Assembly: GCF_027853915.1 (NCBI RefSeq)
Contig: NZ_JAQGLA010000006.1
Coordinates: 1 to 64,000, forward strand
DNA from: Saccharopolyspora oryzae
GTDB taxonomy: Bacteria; Actinomycetota; Actinomycetes; Mycobacteriales; Pseudonocardiaceae
DNA length: 64,000 nt
Reading direction: 5' to 3'
A model generated the notes under the pieces. It saw only the letters and a program-made list of their open reading frames with translations. It ran no database searches and was not told where the DNA came from. The translations under genes and the position numbers were made by a program. Numbering within the stretch: position 1 is the stretch's first letter; every line of letters begins with the position of its first letter. Positions 1-11,078 of this stretch are shown here, piece after piece.

Positions 1-1262
1 TGATCCTGCTGAAGGTCGTCGCGATCTTCGTCTTCCTGGTCGTCATGACGCTGCTGACGATCTGGGCGGAGCGCCGGGTGATCGGCCGGATGCAGCACCG
101 GCCGGGCCCGAACCGGGCCGGCCCGTTCGGCCTCCTGCAGTCGCTGGCCGACGGCCTGAAGCTGGCGTTCAAGGAGGACATCCGCCCGGTCCTGGCCGAC
201 AAGTGGGTCTACTTCCTGGCCCCGGTGATCTCGGCGACGCCCGCGCTGGTGTCGTTCTCGGTGATCCCGATCGGCCCCGAGGTGACCATCTTCGGCGAGC
301 GCACCGCCCTGCAGCTGGTGGACCTGCCGGTCGGCCTGCTGGTGGTGCTGGCCTGCGCGTCGGTCGGCGTGTACGGCATCGTGCTGGCCGGCTGGGCGTC
401 CGGGTCGCCGTACCCGCTGCTCGGCTCGCTGCGCTCGGCGGCGCAGGTGATCTCCTACGAGATCGCGATGGGCCTGTCGTTCGTCGCGGTGATCATGTAC
501 TCGGGGACGCTGTCCACCTCGGGCATCGTCGACGCCCAGACCAACGGTTGGTTCGCATTCCTGCTGCCGTTCAGCTTCGTGGTCTACGTGATCGCGATGG
601 TCGGTGAGACCAACCGTGCCCCGTTCGACCTCCCGGAAGCGGAGTCCGAGCTGGTCGGCGGCTTCCACACCGAGTACTCGTCGCTGAAGTTCGCGCTGTT
701 CTTCCTCGCCGAGTACATCAACATGGTCACCGTTTCGGCGCTGGCGACCACGCTGTTCCTCGGCGGCTGGCACGCACCGTGGCCGCTGTCGATGATCGGC
801 GACGGGGTGCTCAACACCGGTTGGTGGCCGGTGCTGTGGTTCCTCGGCAAGACGCTGGCGTTCCTGTTCTTCTTCATCTGGCTGCGCGGCACGCTGCCCC
901 GCCTCCGCTACGACCAGTTCATGAACCTGGGCTGGAAGGTGCTGGTGCCCTGCAGCCTGCTGTGGATCATCGCGGTGACGGTGATCCGCGCGGTGCGCAA
1001 CGACGAAGCGGTCACCACGCAGCAGTTCCTCATCGGCGGCGCCGTCGTGATCGCGGTGCTGCTGGTGGCCACGTTCCTGATCCCGGACCGCCGTCCGGAG
1101 AAGGACACCGACGAAGTGCCGCTGTCGGGCAGCGGTTACCCGATCCCGCCGCTGGACCTGCAGGTCCCCGAGGCCCCGCCGCGCCCCACCCCGGTGCGCT
1201 CCGGTGCCGCGGGCGAGGTCGAGCGTGCGGAGGGCGAGGAGGCGCCGCATGGGAATGTTTGA
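1..1262 (+). CDS. nuoH: NADH-quinone oxidoreductase subunit H (5' end outside window)
   Basis: Integral membrane subunit of proton-pumping complex I that joins the peripheral arm to the membrane arm and lines the quinone channel. The window opens inside the gene: the frame is open from base 3 and 419 residues are visible before the TGA, so little is missing. The conserved stretch [18 protein letters not shown] lies near the visible start, and [18 protein letters not shown] marks the quinone-side loop. Several hydrophobic segments follow and end in a Pro/Glu-rich hydrophilic tail of about 45 residues. The gene overlaps nuoI by 14 bases, which indicates translational coupling in the nuo operon. 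The identification is secure; only the start is unknown. Confidence 0.97.
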   Translation, partial: ILLKVVAIFVFLVVMTLLTIWAERRVIGRMQHRPGPNRAGPFGLLQSLADGLKLAFKEDIRPVLADKWVYFLAPVISATPALVSFSVIPIGPEVTIFGERTALQLVDLPVGLLVVLACASVGVYGIVLAGWASGSPYPLLGSLRSAAQVISYEIAMGLSFVAVIMYSGTLSTSGIVDAQTNGWFAFLLPFSFVVYVIAMVGETNRAPFDLPEAESELVGGFHTEYSSLKFALFFLAEYINMVTVSALATTLFLGGWHAPWPLSMIGDGVLNTGWWPVLWFLGKTLAFLFFFIWLRGTLPRLRYDQFMNLGWKVLVPCSLLWIIAVTVIRAVRNDEAVTTQQFLIGGAVVIAVLLVATFLIPDRRPEKDTDEVPLSGSGYPIPPLDLQVPEAPPRPTPVRSGAAGEVERAEGEEAPHGNV

Positions 1263-1815
1263 TCCGATCAAGGGCTTCGGCGTCACCTTCTCGACGATGT
1301 TCAAGAAGGTGGTCACCGAGGAGTACCCGGAGGTCAAGAAGATCCCGGCGCCGCGGTTCCACGGCCGCCACCAGCTCAACCGGCACCCGGACGGGCTGGA
1401 GAAGTGCGTGGGCTGCGAGCTGTGCGCTTGGGCGTGCCCGGCCGACGCGATCTTCGTGGAGGGCGGGGACAACACCGAGGAAGAGCGCTACTCGCCCGGT
1501 GAGCGCTACGGCAAGGACTACCAGATCAACTACCTGCGCTGCATCGGTTGCGGGTTGTGCATCGAGGCGTGCCCGACGCGGGCGCTGACGATGACCAACG
1601 AGTACGAGACCGCGGACGACAACCGCCAGGACCTGATCTACACCAAGGAAGACATGCTGGCGCCGCTGCTGCCCGGCATGGAACAGCCTCCGCACCCGAT
1701 GCGGCTGGGCGAGGACGAGCAGGACTACTACGTCCGCGGTCCGGAGCTCGCCCGGCAGCGGGGGATCCCGGCGGAGGAGACGGTCGAGTCCGGGCACGAG
1801 GAGGCCGGGAGATGA
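1249..1815 (+). CDS. nuoI: NADH-quinone oxidoreductase subunit I, 2x[4Fe-4S]
   Basis: Peripheral-arm iron-sulfur subunit of complex I that passes electrons toward quinone. The 188-residue product carries two ferredoxin motifs, [12 protein letters not shown] (Cys 53, 56, 59, 63) and [12 protein letters not shown] (Cys 98, 101, 104, 108), the full set of ligands for two [4Fe-4S] clusters. I chose the ATG at 1249 because AGGAGG lies just upstream and [10 protein letters not shown] begins there; a GTG at 1204 would add 15 Arg-rich residues copied from the nuoH frame. Its stop overlaps the nuoJ start as ATGA, so the two are co-transcribed. Confidence 0.97.
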   Translation: MGMFDPIKGFGVTFSTMFKKVVTEEYPEVKKIPAPRFHGRHQLNRHPDGLEKCVGCELCAWACPADAIFVEGGDNTEEERYSPGERYGKDYQINYLRCIGCGLCIEACPTRALTMTNEYETADDNRQDLIYTKEDMLAPLLPGMEQPPHPMRLGEDEQDYYVRGPELARQRGIPAEETVESGHEEAGR

Positions 1816-2747
1816 CCCTCGAAACCGCGCAGTTCCTGGTGCAGGCGCAGGGCGCCACCATCGGTGCCGGTGAGACCGCGGCCTTCTGGATCCTGGGGCC
1901 GCTGGCGCTGGTCGGCGCGCTGGGCATGGTCTTCGCGCGCAACGCGGTGCACTCCGCGCTGTTCCTGGTGCTGACGATGCTGTGCCTCGGCGTGCTCTAC
2001 ATGGCGCAGAGCGCCCAGTTCCTCGGGTTCACGCAGATCATCGTCTACACCGGCGCGATCATGATGCTGTTCCTGTTCGTGCTGATGATGGTCGGCCGCG
2101 ACTCCTCCGACTCGGTGGTGGAAGTCCTCCGCGGGCAACGGTTGTGGGCCGGCATCGGCGGCATCGGCCTGGCCGCGCTGCTGGTGTCCGGGCTGGCCCG
2201 GGCGCTCGTCGACGTGCCGGTCGCCGCACCGCTGAACCCGTGGACGCCGCAGGGCGGTGGCGCGGGCGGCCTCGGTCGGCTGATCTTCACCGAGTACCTG
2301 TTCCCGTTCGAGCTGACCTCGGCGCTGCTGATCACCGCCGCGGTCGGGGCGATGGTGCTGGCCTACGGCGGCAAGGGACGCGGTCCGAAGCTGAGCCAGA
2401 AGGAGCGCGCCAACGCCCGCTTCCGCAGCGCCCGCCCGTCGCCGCTGCCCGGCCCCGGCGTGTACGCCACCACGAACTCGGTGGCCGTCCCCGCGCTGCT
2501 GCCGGACGGTTCGGTGGCGCCGGAGTCGCTGTCCGAGCTGCTGGAGAACCTGCCCGCCGACCGGCTCGGCGAAGAACGCCGGGCCGTTGCGGGAGATACC
2601 GCCGGGCCCGACCCGCACGCGCTGACCGCCGGGCACCACGAGGAGTCGCCCGACGTGCCCGAGCAGCAGGCGGCGGAGCCGCGCACCAACGGGTCGAACA
2701 ACGGCCACGAGTCCGAGCACGCCCCATCCGAGGAGGTCCGGCAGTGA
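1812..2747 (+). CDS. nuoJ: NADH-quinone oxidoreductase subunit J
   Basis: Membrane-arm subunit of complex I next to NuoK. The 311-residue product has about five hydrophobic segments in the first 190 residues, with typical NuoJ sequence ([20 protein letters not shown] and a following [16 protein letters not shown]). A hydrophilic Pro/Glu/Asn-rich extension of roughly 115 residues follows. Enterobacterial NuoJ lacks this tail; actinobacterial forms are commonly extended. The ATG overlaps the nuoI stop (ATGA), and the stop overlaps the nuoK GTG (GTGA). The tail's function is unknown. Confidence 0.95.
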   Translation: MTLETAQFLVQAQGATIGAGETAAFWILGPLALVGALGMVFARNAVHSALFLVLTMLCLGVLYMAQSAQFLGFTQIIVYTGAIMMLFLFVLMMVGRDSSDSVVEVLRGQRLWAGIGGIGLAALLVSGLARALVDVPVAAPLNPWTPQGGGAGGLGRLIFTEYLFPFELTSALLITAAVGAMVLAYGGKGRGPKLSQKERANARFRSARPSPLPGPGVYATTNSVAVPALLPDGSVAPESLSELLENLPADRLGEERRAVAGDTAGPDPHALTAGHHEESPDVPEQQAAEPRTNGSNNGHESEHAPSEEVRQ

Positions 2748-3043
2748 CCCCCACGTACTACCTGCTGCTGTCGGCGCTGCTGTTCACCATCGGCGCGGTC
2801 GGCGTCCTGGTGCGGCGCAACGCGATCGTGGTGTTCATGTGCGTCGAGCTGATGCTCAACGCGGTCAACCTGACGTTGGTGACCTTCGCCCGCATCGAGG
2901 GCTCGGTGCACGGGCAGGTCATGGCCTTCTTCGTGATGGTGGTCGCGGCGGCCGAGGTGGTGGTCGGCCTGGCCATCATCATGTCGATCTTCCGGACGCG
3001 TCGCTCGGCCTCGGTCGATGACGCCAACCTGCTGAAGTACTGA
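2744..3043 (+). CDS. nuoK: NADH-quinone oxidoreductase subunit K
   Basis: Small antiporter-like membrane subunit of complex I (MrpC-like). The 99-residue length is the family norm. Three hydrophobic helices are visible, with the conserved glutamates in [12 protein letters not shown] and in the third helix [11 protein letters not shown], which belong to the proton pathway. The GTG start overlaps the nuoJ stop as GTGA and has AGGAGG about 8 bases upstream. No oddities were seen. Confidence 0.96.
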   Translation: MTPTYYLLLSALLFTIGAVGVLVRRNAIVVFMCVELMLNAVNLTLVTFARIEGSVHGQVMAFFVMVVAAAEVVVGLAIIMSIFRTRRSASVDDANLLKY

Positions 3044-3051
3044 GAGGGCGC

Positions 3052-5067
<2,016 letters not shown>

Positions 5068-5122
5068 CCAACTACGTCCACTGTGGACTCGGTCGGCCGA
5101 GCGAGCTCCGGGAGGAGATCCG

Positions 5123-6700
5123 ATGACCCTGCTCGTCGCACTGATCCTGCTGCCGATCGCCGGGTCGGTGGTGGTGGCGCTGCTGCGCGGCAACGCGCCG
5201 GCGGCGAAGTGGACCGCGCTCGGGTTCTCCCTGGTGGAGCTCGTGCTCGCGCTCGCCGCGTGGGCCGCCTACGACCCGGCCGGGCCGCGGCTGCAGCTCA
5301 CCAGCTCGGTGGAGTGGATCCCGGCGTTCGACATCCGCCTCTCGCTCGGCGTGGACGGCATCGCGCTGGTGATGATCGCGGTGATCGCGCTGCTCACCCC
5401 GCTGGTGCTCGGCTACAGCTGGGGCGAGCGGCTGCCGGAAGGCCGCACGCACGGCGGGTTCTTCTCGCTGCTGCTGCTGGAGCAGGCGCTGACGGTGGCG
5501 GTGTTCGCCGCGACCGACCTGTTCCTGTTCTACGTGCTGTTCGAGATCATGCTGATCCCGATGTACTTCCTCATCGGCGGCTACGGCGGCGAGCACCGCA
5601 CCTACGCCGCGGTGAAGTTCTTCCTGTACTCCTTCCTCGGCGGCCTGATCATGCTGGCCTCGGCGATCGGCGCCTACGTCTACAGCGCGGAGGTCACCGG
5701 CCAAGGCACCTTCGACTGGGCGACCCTGGTGCCGGTGCTGCGCGACGCGCCGATGAGCGTGCAGGTGTGGCTGTTCCTCGGCTTCTTCACCGCATTCGCC
5801 ATCAAGGCCCCGCTGATCCCGTTCCACACCTGGCTGCCGGACGCCGCGCAGCAGGCGCCGATCGGGGTCGCGGTGATCGTGGTCGGCGTGCTGGACAAGG
5901 TCGGCACGTTCGGCTTCCTGCGCTACAGCCTGCCGCTGACGCCGGGCGCCTCCCAGCAGCTCGCCCCGCTGGTGCTGGTGCTCGCGGTGGCCGGCGTGCT
6001 CTACGGCTCGTTCCAGGCGTTCGGGCAGACCGACCTCAAGCGGTTCATCGCCTACGTCTCGATCGCGCACTTCGGGTTCATCGCGCTGGGCATCTTCGCG
6101 TTCACCTCGCAGGCGCAGGCCGGCGCGGTGTCGTACATGATCAACCACAGCATCGCGACCGGCATGCTGATCCTGGTGATCGGCATGGTGATCGCCCGCG
6201 GCGGTTCTTCCCGCATCGCCGACTACGGCGGCATGGCGAAGGTGACCCCGGTGCTGGCCGGCACGCTGCTGATCGCCGGTCTGAGCACCCTGTCGCTGCC
6301 CGGCACGAATTCGTTCATCAGCGAATTCCTCGTGCTGATCGGCTCTTTCGAGACCCGGCCGGTCTACACCGTGCTGGCCACCATCGGCATGGTGCTGGCC
6401 GCGGTCTACGTGCTGTGGCTCTACCAGCGCACCATGCAGGGCCCGGTGCGCGGCGACGCGCTGCTGGGCACCGCGGGCGGTCCGGGTGCCGTGGTGGACC
6501 CGGCCAAGCCCGGCGCGCACCGGCAGCGGGTCGCCGACCTCGGCGCCCGCGAGATCGCCGTGCTGACCCCGCTGATCGTGCTGGTGCTCGCGTTGGGCTT
6601 CTACCCGAAGCCGGTGCTGGACGTGATCAACCCGTCGGTCGCGGCAACCATGAGCGAGGTCGGCGTCACCGACCCCGTGACCTCGCAGGGAGGTAACTGA
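5123..6700 (+). CDS. nuoM: NADH-quinone oxidoreductase subunit M
   Basis: Second antiporter-like proton-pumping subunit of complex I. The product has 525 residues and about 14 hydrophobic segments. Typical NuoM stretches are visible, including FEIMLIPMYFLIGGYGGEHR (with the conserved glutamate), KAPLIPFHTWLPDAAQQAP and SLPGTNSFISEFLVLIGSF. The ATG at 5123 has GGAGGAG six bases upstream. A GGGAGGT at the end of this gene serves nuoN. Confidence 0.97.
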   Translation: MTLLVALILLPIAGSVVVALLRGNAPAAKWTALGFSLVELVLALAAWAAYDPAGPRLQLTSSVEWIPAFDIRLSLGVDGIALVMIAVIALLTPLVLGYSWGERLPEGRTHGGFFSLLLLEQALTVAVFAATDLFLFYVLFEIMLIPMYFLIGGYGGEHRTYAAVKFFLYSFLGGLIMLASAIGAYVYSAEVTGQGTFDWATLVPVLRDAPMSVQVWLFLGFFTAFAIKAPLIPFHTWLPDAAQQAPIGVAVIVVGVLDKVGTFGFLRYSLPLTPGASQQLAPLVLVLAVAGVLYGSFQAFGQTDLKRFIAYVSIAHFGFIALGIFAFTSQAQAGAVSYMINHSIATGMLILVIGMVIARGGSSRIADYGGMAKVTPVLAGTLLIAGLSTLSLPGTNSFISEFLVLIGSFETRPVYTVLATIGMVLAAVYVLWLYQRTMQGPVRGDALLGTAGGPGAVVDPAKPGAHRQRVADLGAREIAVLTPLIVLVLALGFYPKPVLDVINPSVAATMSEVGVTDPVTSQGGN

Positions 6701-6702
6701 CA

Positions 6703-8265
6703 GTGGGTGTCTTGAGCGCGCAGGCGCCGAAAGTGGAGATCCCGCCGATCGACTACGCCGCGATCGCCCCGATCCTGATCCTGCTGGGCGCGGCCTGCCT
6801 GGCGATCCTGGTCGAGGCGTTCCTGCCGCGGCACCAGCGCTGGCCGGTGCAGGTCGGGCTGAGCCTGGTGTCGATCGTGGTCGCGGGAGTGGCGCTGGCG
6901 GTCTACGCCCGCTCCAGCGGCACCGGGGTGACCACGCTGTCGGACACCCTGGCGATCGACCCGCCGACCCTGTTCCTGTGGGGCACCCTGCTCGCGCTCG
7001 GCCTGGCCGCGATCCTGCTGATCGCGGACCGCTCGGTGGAGCCCGGCGGCGCGTTCGTCGCCGAGTCCCGGCCCGCTGAAGGACCGGGCACCATGAGCCG
7101 CGCCGCTGCGGCGGTTTCCGGCATGCGCACCGAGGTCTTCCCGCTCGCGCTGTTCTCCCTCAGCGGGATGATGGTGTTCACCGCGGCGAACGACCTGCTG
7201 ACCATGTTCATCGCGCTGGAAGTCCTGAGCCTCCCGCTGTACCTGATGTGCGGTCTGGCCAAGCGCCGTCGCCTGCTCTCGCAGGAAGCGGCGGTCAAGT
7301 ACTTCCTGCTCGGCGCCTTCGCCTCGGCGTTCTTCCTCTACGGCCTGGCGCTGCTGTACGGCTACGCGGGTTCGGTGAAGCTCCAGGCCATCGCCGACGC
7401 CACGGCCGGCTCGGACCGCTCGGACACCCTGCTGTTCGCCGGTCTCGGCCTGCTGCTGGTGGGTCTGCTGTTCAAGGCCTCGGTCGGTCCGTTCCACACC
7501 TGGACCCCGGACGTCTACCAGGGCGCGCCGACCGCGGTGACCGGATTCATGGCCGCCTGCACCAAGGTCGCGGCCTTCGGCGGCATCCTGCGCGTGCTGC
7601 AGGTCGCGTTCCAGGCGTCGAGCTGGGAGTGGAAGGGCGTGCTGTGGGCCATCGCGATCGCCTCGATGGTCATCGGCGTGGTGCTCGGCCTCACCCAGCG
7701 CGACATCAAGCGGATGATCGCCTACTCCTCGGTGGCGCACGCCGGGTTCATGCTGATCGGTTCGGTGGCGCTGACCGAGCGCGGCCTGTCCGGCACGCTG
7801 TTCTACCTGCTGGCCTACGGGTTCACCACGATCGCCGTGTTCGGCGTGATCAGCCTCGTCCGCCGGTCGGATGGTGAGGCAACTCACCTGTCCGACTGGG
7901 CCGGTCTGGCCAAGCGCTCCCCGCTGGTCGCCGGGGTGTTCACCTTCCTGCTGTTCGCCCTCGCCGGGATCCCGCTGACGAGCGGTTTCGTCGGGAAGTT
8001 CGTCGTTTTCGAGGCGGCGCTGGCCGACGGGATGGCCCCGCTGGTCGTGGTGGCCCTGGTGGCCAGTGCGGTTGCCGCGTTCTTCTACCTTCGTGTCATC
8101 GTGCTGATGTACTTCAGCGAACCCGCTGCGGACGGCCCCACCGTCAGCGTTCCGGGTGCGTTCACGACAGCTGCGATCACGCTCGGTGTGGTCGTCACGC
8201 TGTTGCTGGGCGTGCTGCCGACCTTGGCGCTGGACTGGGCGAACGTCGGTGGCTTCGTGTCGTAG
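6703..8265 (+). CDS. nuoN: NADH-quinone oxidoreductase subunit N
   Basis: Third antiporter-like subunit of complex I, nearest to NuoK/J. The 520-residue product has KYFLLGAFASAFFLYGLALL, FKASVGPFHTWTPDVYQGAP and the downstream KRMIAYSSVAHAGFMLIGSV, all NuoN hallmarks. The GTG start is preceded by GGGAGGTAA, which overlaps the last codons of nuoM. It is the last nuo gene; the prenyl synthase begins 48 bases later on the same strand and may be co-transcribed. Confidence 0.96.
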   Translation: MGVLSAQAPKVEIPPIDYAAIAPILILLGAACLAILVEAFLPRHQRWPVQVGLSLVSIVVAGVALAVYARSSGTGVTTLSDTLAIDPPTLFLWGTLLALGLAAILLIADRSVEPGGAFVAESRPAEGPGTMSRAAAAVSGMRTEVFPLALFSLSGMMVFTAANDLLTMFIALEVLSLPLYLMCGLAKRRRLLSQEAAVKYFLLGAFASAFFLYGLALLYGYAGSVKLQAIADATAGSDRSDTLLFAGLGLLLVGLLFKASVGPFHTWTPDVYQGAPTAVTGFMAACTKVAAFGGILRVLQVAFQASSWEWKGVLWAIAIASMVIGVVLGLTQRDIKRMIAYSSVAHAGFMLIGSVALTERGLSGTLFYLLAYGFTTIAVFGVISLVRRSDGEATHLSDWAGLAKRSPLVAGVFTFLLFALAGIPLTSGFVGKFVVFEAALADGMAPLVVVALVASAVAAFFYLRVIVLMYFSEPAADGPTVSVPGAFTTAAITLGVVVTLLLGVLPTLALDWANVGGFVS

Positions 8266-8313
8266 AGTGCACGCCGGTAGGGCGATCGTTGGGGGAGCGA
8301 AGGCGACGGTGAC

Positions 8314-9342
8314 GTGAGCAGGCCAGCGAGTGACCCGATCAGCGAGCTGATCAAGGGCAGGGGGATCGGGATCGACATCGCCGACTCGGCGTTGTCGGAC
8401 TCGGTGCAGCAGGGCATCGAACGCGTGGAGCAGTTGCTGCGCGAGTCGGTGCGGAGCGACTTCGACTTCGCCACCCGGACTTCGCTGCACCTGATGGAGG
8501 CGGGTGGCAAGCGGTTCCGGCCGCTGTTCACCCTGCTGGCGGCGCAGTTCGGCGACCCGCACGCGGACGAGGTGATCAAGTCCGCCGCGGTGGTGGAGAT
8601 GATCCACCTGGCCACGCTCTACCACGACGACGTGATGGACGAGGCGACCATGCGGCGCGGCGCGACCAGCGCCAACGCCCGCTGGGACAACTCGATCGCC
8701 ATCCTGGCCGGGGACTTCCTGTTCGCGCAGGCGTCGGCGCTGATCGCCGACCTCGGCGCGGAAGCGGTCCGCGACATGGCGCGCACCTTCGAGCTGCTGG
8801 TGACCGGTCAGATGCGGGAGACCGTCGGGGTCGGCCCGGACGAGGACGCGGTCGAGGTCTACCTGCAGGTCATCTACGAGAAGACCGGTTCTTTGATCGC
8901 CACCGCGGGCCGGTTCGGCGCGTGGTTCTCCGGTGCGGACGAGGCGACCATCGAGTCGCTGGACCGGATCGGCCGGCTGATCGGCATCGGGTTCCAGATC
9001 TCCGACGACATCATCGACATCGCCTCGCCGGCCGACGAGTCCGGCAAGACGCCGGGCACGGACCTCCGCGAAGGCGTGAGCACGCTGCCGATGCTGTACG
9101 CGCTGGCAGACCCGGACACCGACCCGCGGCTGCGCGATCTGCTGTCGCGCCCGCTGTCCGAGGACGCCGAGGTGTACGAGGCGCTGGACCTGCTGCGCGC
9201 GTCGAACGGTCTGGAGCGCACTCGGGCCACTTTGGACGAATACGCCGGCGACGCCCGCAAGGAACTCGCCTCGCTGCCGGACACCCCGGCCCGCGAAGCG
9301 CTGTCGACGCTGGTCGACTACGTGGTGGCGCGGACCCGCTGA
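8314..9342 (+). CDS. Long-chain polyprenyl diphosphate synthase (menaquinone side chain likely)
   Basis: All-trans prenyl transferase of the isoprenoid synthase fold that adds isopentenyl diphosphate units to an allylic primer. The 342-residue product has both Asp-rich motifs, DDVMD at 105-109 and DDIID at 231-235, plus GGKRFRP near residues 64-70 for substrate binding. Known homologues directly downstream of nuo in actinobacteria supply the menaquinone tail, and the 48-base spacing to nuoN fits that role; chain length cannot be read from the sequence. The GTG start at 8314 is the first in frame that keeps the whole conserved N-terminus. Confidence 0.92.
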   Translation: MSRPASDPISELIKGRGIGIDIADSALSDSVQQGIERVEQLLRESVRSDFDFATRTSLHLMEAGGKRFRPLFTLLAAQFGDPHADEVIKSAAVVEMIHLATLYHDDVMDEATMRRGATSANARWDNSIAILAGDFLFAQASALIADLGAEAVRDMARTFELLVTGQMRETVGVGPDEDAVEVYLQVIYEKTGSLIATAGRFGAWFSGADEATIESLDRIGRLIGIGFQISDDIIDIASPADESGKTPGTDLREGVSTLPMLYALADPDTDPRLRDLLSRPLSEDAEVYEALDLLRASNGLERTRATLDEYAGDARKELASLPDTPAREALSTLVDYVVARTR

Positions 9343-9460
9343 GCCGCGGAGGTCCGGTGCGCGCGATCACGAGCCGATCACACCGCCTCGCCGCGGTGGT
9401 GCTCCGTGGTAGGTATGCCGGGAACGGCGCCGCCGGAGCCCGTGAGGAGGGACATCTCTC

Positions 9461-10438
9461 GTGATCACCTGGCTGTTCACCCAGGTGTGGCTGTGGAGCC
9501 TCGCAGCGTTCGCGCTCGGCGCCCTGATCACCTGGCTGCTGTTCGTCCGCCCGCTGCAGCGGCGCCTGGCCGAGTACTCCGAGGCGTACGAGGGCTACGA
9601 CTACGACGAGGACGGCGGCTACGACGAGCCGGGCACCGCGCAGGAGCCGCTGGACCTGCTGCACCGGCCGCAGCCCCCGGACGAGCCGCCGATCGGCGAC
9701 TGGGACCGCCCGCCGCGCGCGTGGGCCGACCCGCGCCTGCGCCAGGTGGAGGACGAGGACACGGAGAACACCTGGTTCCGCAAGTGGGACGAGGAGAGCC
9801 CGGACGGCGCATCGGATGTCGCGGTGACCGCCGTGCAGCCGCGCGTCTCCCCGGCCGCGGAGCAGGCGCCGGAGGCGGACACCTGGGTCGCGCCGGAGGC
9901 CGACGAGTCCGCCGCGCCGGTGGAGGACACCGCGGTCACGCAGGTTCCGTCCGACTCGGACGCCGCTGAGAGCTCGCCGGAGCCCGACACGGCGGTGACG
10001 CCGGTCGAGCGGGAGCCGGAACCAACGCGGATGACCGGGAAGCTGGACGACGACGGCGGGGAGCAGCTCTCCGGGCAGCTGCGGTCGCTGTTCGAGTCGG
10101 TGGAGTCGAAGGGCGAGCGGGAAACGCCGTACGTGCCGCCGGTCGGCGCCGAGGCGACCCAGGTCATGCCCAAGGCCACCGACGAGGGCGATGCCGACGG
10201 CGCTGCTGAGGCGGTACCGCCGCTGCCGCAGCGCACGCCGGGCGCAGGCCCGCACCCCGGGCGCGACAGCGGCTGGACGACCGGCCCGATGATCAAGGGC
10301 CACTCGGCGTCCCGCCAGTACCACTCGCCGGACTCGCCGCAGTACGACGACATCGTCGCCGACGTCTGGTTCCGCTCCGCGGCGGACGCCGAGATCGCCG
10401 GCTTCGAGCCCTGGAACGGCCAGCGCGCCCGCGACTGA
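9461..10438 (+). CDS. Membrane-anchored acidic protein with C-terminal sunset domain
   Basis: Function unknown. The 325-residue product has one N-terminal transmembrane segment (about residues 3-28), a short basic stop (RPLQRRL), then roughly 240 acidic Pro/Glu/Asp-rich residues that look disordered. The last 45 residues (about 277-322) contain IKGHSASRQYHSPDSPQYDD and ADVWFRSAADAEIAGF. This matches my memory of the sunset domain (IKGN-YHTPxSxYY-VWFxTxxxAExAGF), a small fold often attached to actinobacterial proteins. The start has GGAGGGA upstream. The next gene is convergent. Confidence 0.8.
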   Translation: MITWLFTQVWLWSLAAFALGALITWLLFVRPLQRRLAEYSEAYEGYDYDEDGGYDEPGTAQEPLDLLHRPQPPDEPPIGDWDRPPRAWADPRLRQVEDEDTENTWFRKWDEESPDGASDVAVTAVQPRVSPAAEQAPEADTWVAPEADESAAPVEDTAVTQVPSDSDAAESSPEPDTAVTPVEREPEPTRMTGKLDDDGGEQLSGQLRSLFESVESKGERETPYVPPVGAEATQVMPKATDEGDADGAAEAVPPLPQRTPGAGPHPGRDSGWTTGPMIKGHSASRQYHSPDSPQYDDIVADVWFRSAADAEIAGFEPWNGQRARD

Positions 10439-10462
10439 CGCTCATTTCGGTCTTCGTCCTTG

Positions 10463-10503
10463 ATGCGCCGTCAGGCGCATAGCCCACCTTCGGCGCTTGC
10501 GCC
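10463..10503. terminator. Two hairpins between convergent genes
   Basis: Two short perfect stems lie in the 122-base gap between the sunset-domain gene and the Lrp gene. The first is ATGCGCC with GGCGCAT and a GTCA loop (10463-10480). The second is GGCGC-TT-GCGCC (10492-10503). There is no T-run. A bidirectional terminator role is inferred from position. Confidence 0.45.
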
Positions 10504-10546
10504 GCTGAGGTTCCGCTACTTGCACCGCCACGCAGAACGACCACCG
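10503..10546 (+). repeat. Family C interspersed repeat, copy 1
   Basis: A 44-base segment starting CGCTGAGGTTCCGC matches the reverse complement of 62581-62624 at 40 of 44 positions by my alignment. It lies between convergent gene ends, directly beside the hairpins. It is too well conserved to be chance between two unrelated intergenic sites. Confidence 0.75.
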
Positions 10547-10560
10547 GGGACAAGTTCCTT

Positions 10561-11004
10561 TCAGTCGGGCTGGGGCTGGCGCTCCAGCAGCCGGGAGAGC
10601 ACCACGGTCGAGACGGTTCGGCTGACGAACTCGACCGAGCGCAGGCGTTCCATCGCTTCTTCCAGGTGGTGGATGTTCGCCGCGCGCAGGTGCACGATCG
10701 CGTCCGCCTGCCCCGACACGGTGTAGGCCGCCACGACTTCCGGGAGCGGTTCCAGGCCGGTGCGGATCCGGTGCGCCGGGACGTTGCCGTTGCAGTGCAC
10801 CTCGACGAACGCCTCGGTGCCCCAGCCCAGCGCCTCCGGGTCGACGACCGCGGTGAATCCTTGCAGCACGCCCAGGTCCAGCAGTTTGTCCACCCGCCGC
10901 TTCACCGCGGGCGCGGACAGGCCGACCTCCGCGCCGATCTCGGCGTAGCTCGCCCTCGCGTCCGCCACCAGGTGCGAAATGATCCGTTGATCCAAGGCGT
11001 CCAT
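10561..11004 (-). CDS. Lrp/AsnC family transcriptional regulator
   Basis: Feast/famine-type regulator, 147 residues. It has an N-terminal winged helix-turn-helix (about residues 5-60, with ASYAEIGAEVGLSAPAVKRR as the recognition region) followed by the RAM/AsnC effector domain (VVAAYTVSGQADAIVHLRA). I start at ATG 11004 (MDALDQRI), the usual Lrp beginning; ATG 11013 three codons earlier is possible, and neither has a clear ribosome site. It is divergent from ddaH across about 74 bases, so it probably controls ddaH and itself in response to an amino acid such as arginine. The target is inferred from position only. Confidence 0.9.
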   Translation of the reverse strand: MDALDQRIISHLVADARASYAEIGAEVGLSAPAVKRRVDKLLDLGVLQGFTAVVDPEALGWGTEAFVEVHCNGNVPAHRIRTGLEPLPEVVAAYTVSGQADAIVHLRAANIHHLEEAMERLRSVEFVSRTVSTVVLSRLLERQPQPD

Positions 11005-11041
11005 ACGCAACATTCTGCCGCAAATATCGAACGTAGCGTTG

Positions 11042-11071
11042 TTGATGGTCGCTTCGGACACCGCTTACATT
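11042..11071 (+). promoter_or_regulatory. ddaH promoter, leaderless start
   Basis: TTGATG (11042-11047), an 18-base spacer, then TACATT (11066-11071). The ddaH ATG at 11079 lies about 7 bases after the -10 element, so transcription probably starts at the initiation codon. The stretch is short of GC compared with its surroundings and separates divergent genes, so operator sites for the Lrp protein are likely here. Confidence 0.6.
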
Positions 11072-11078
11072 TCGATTC

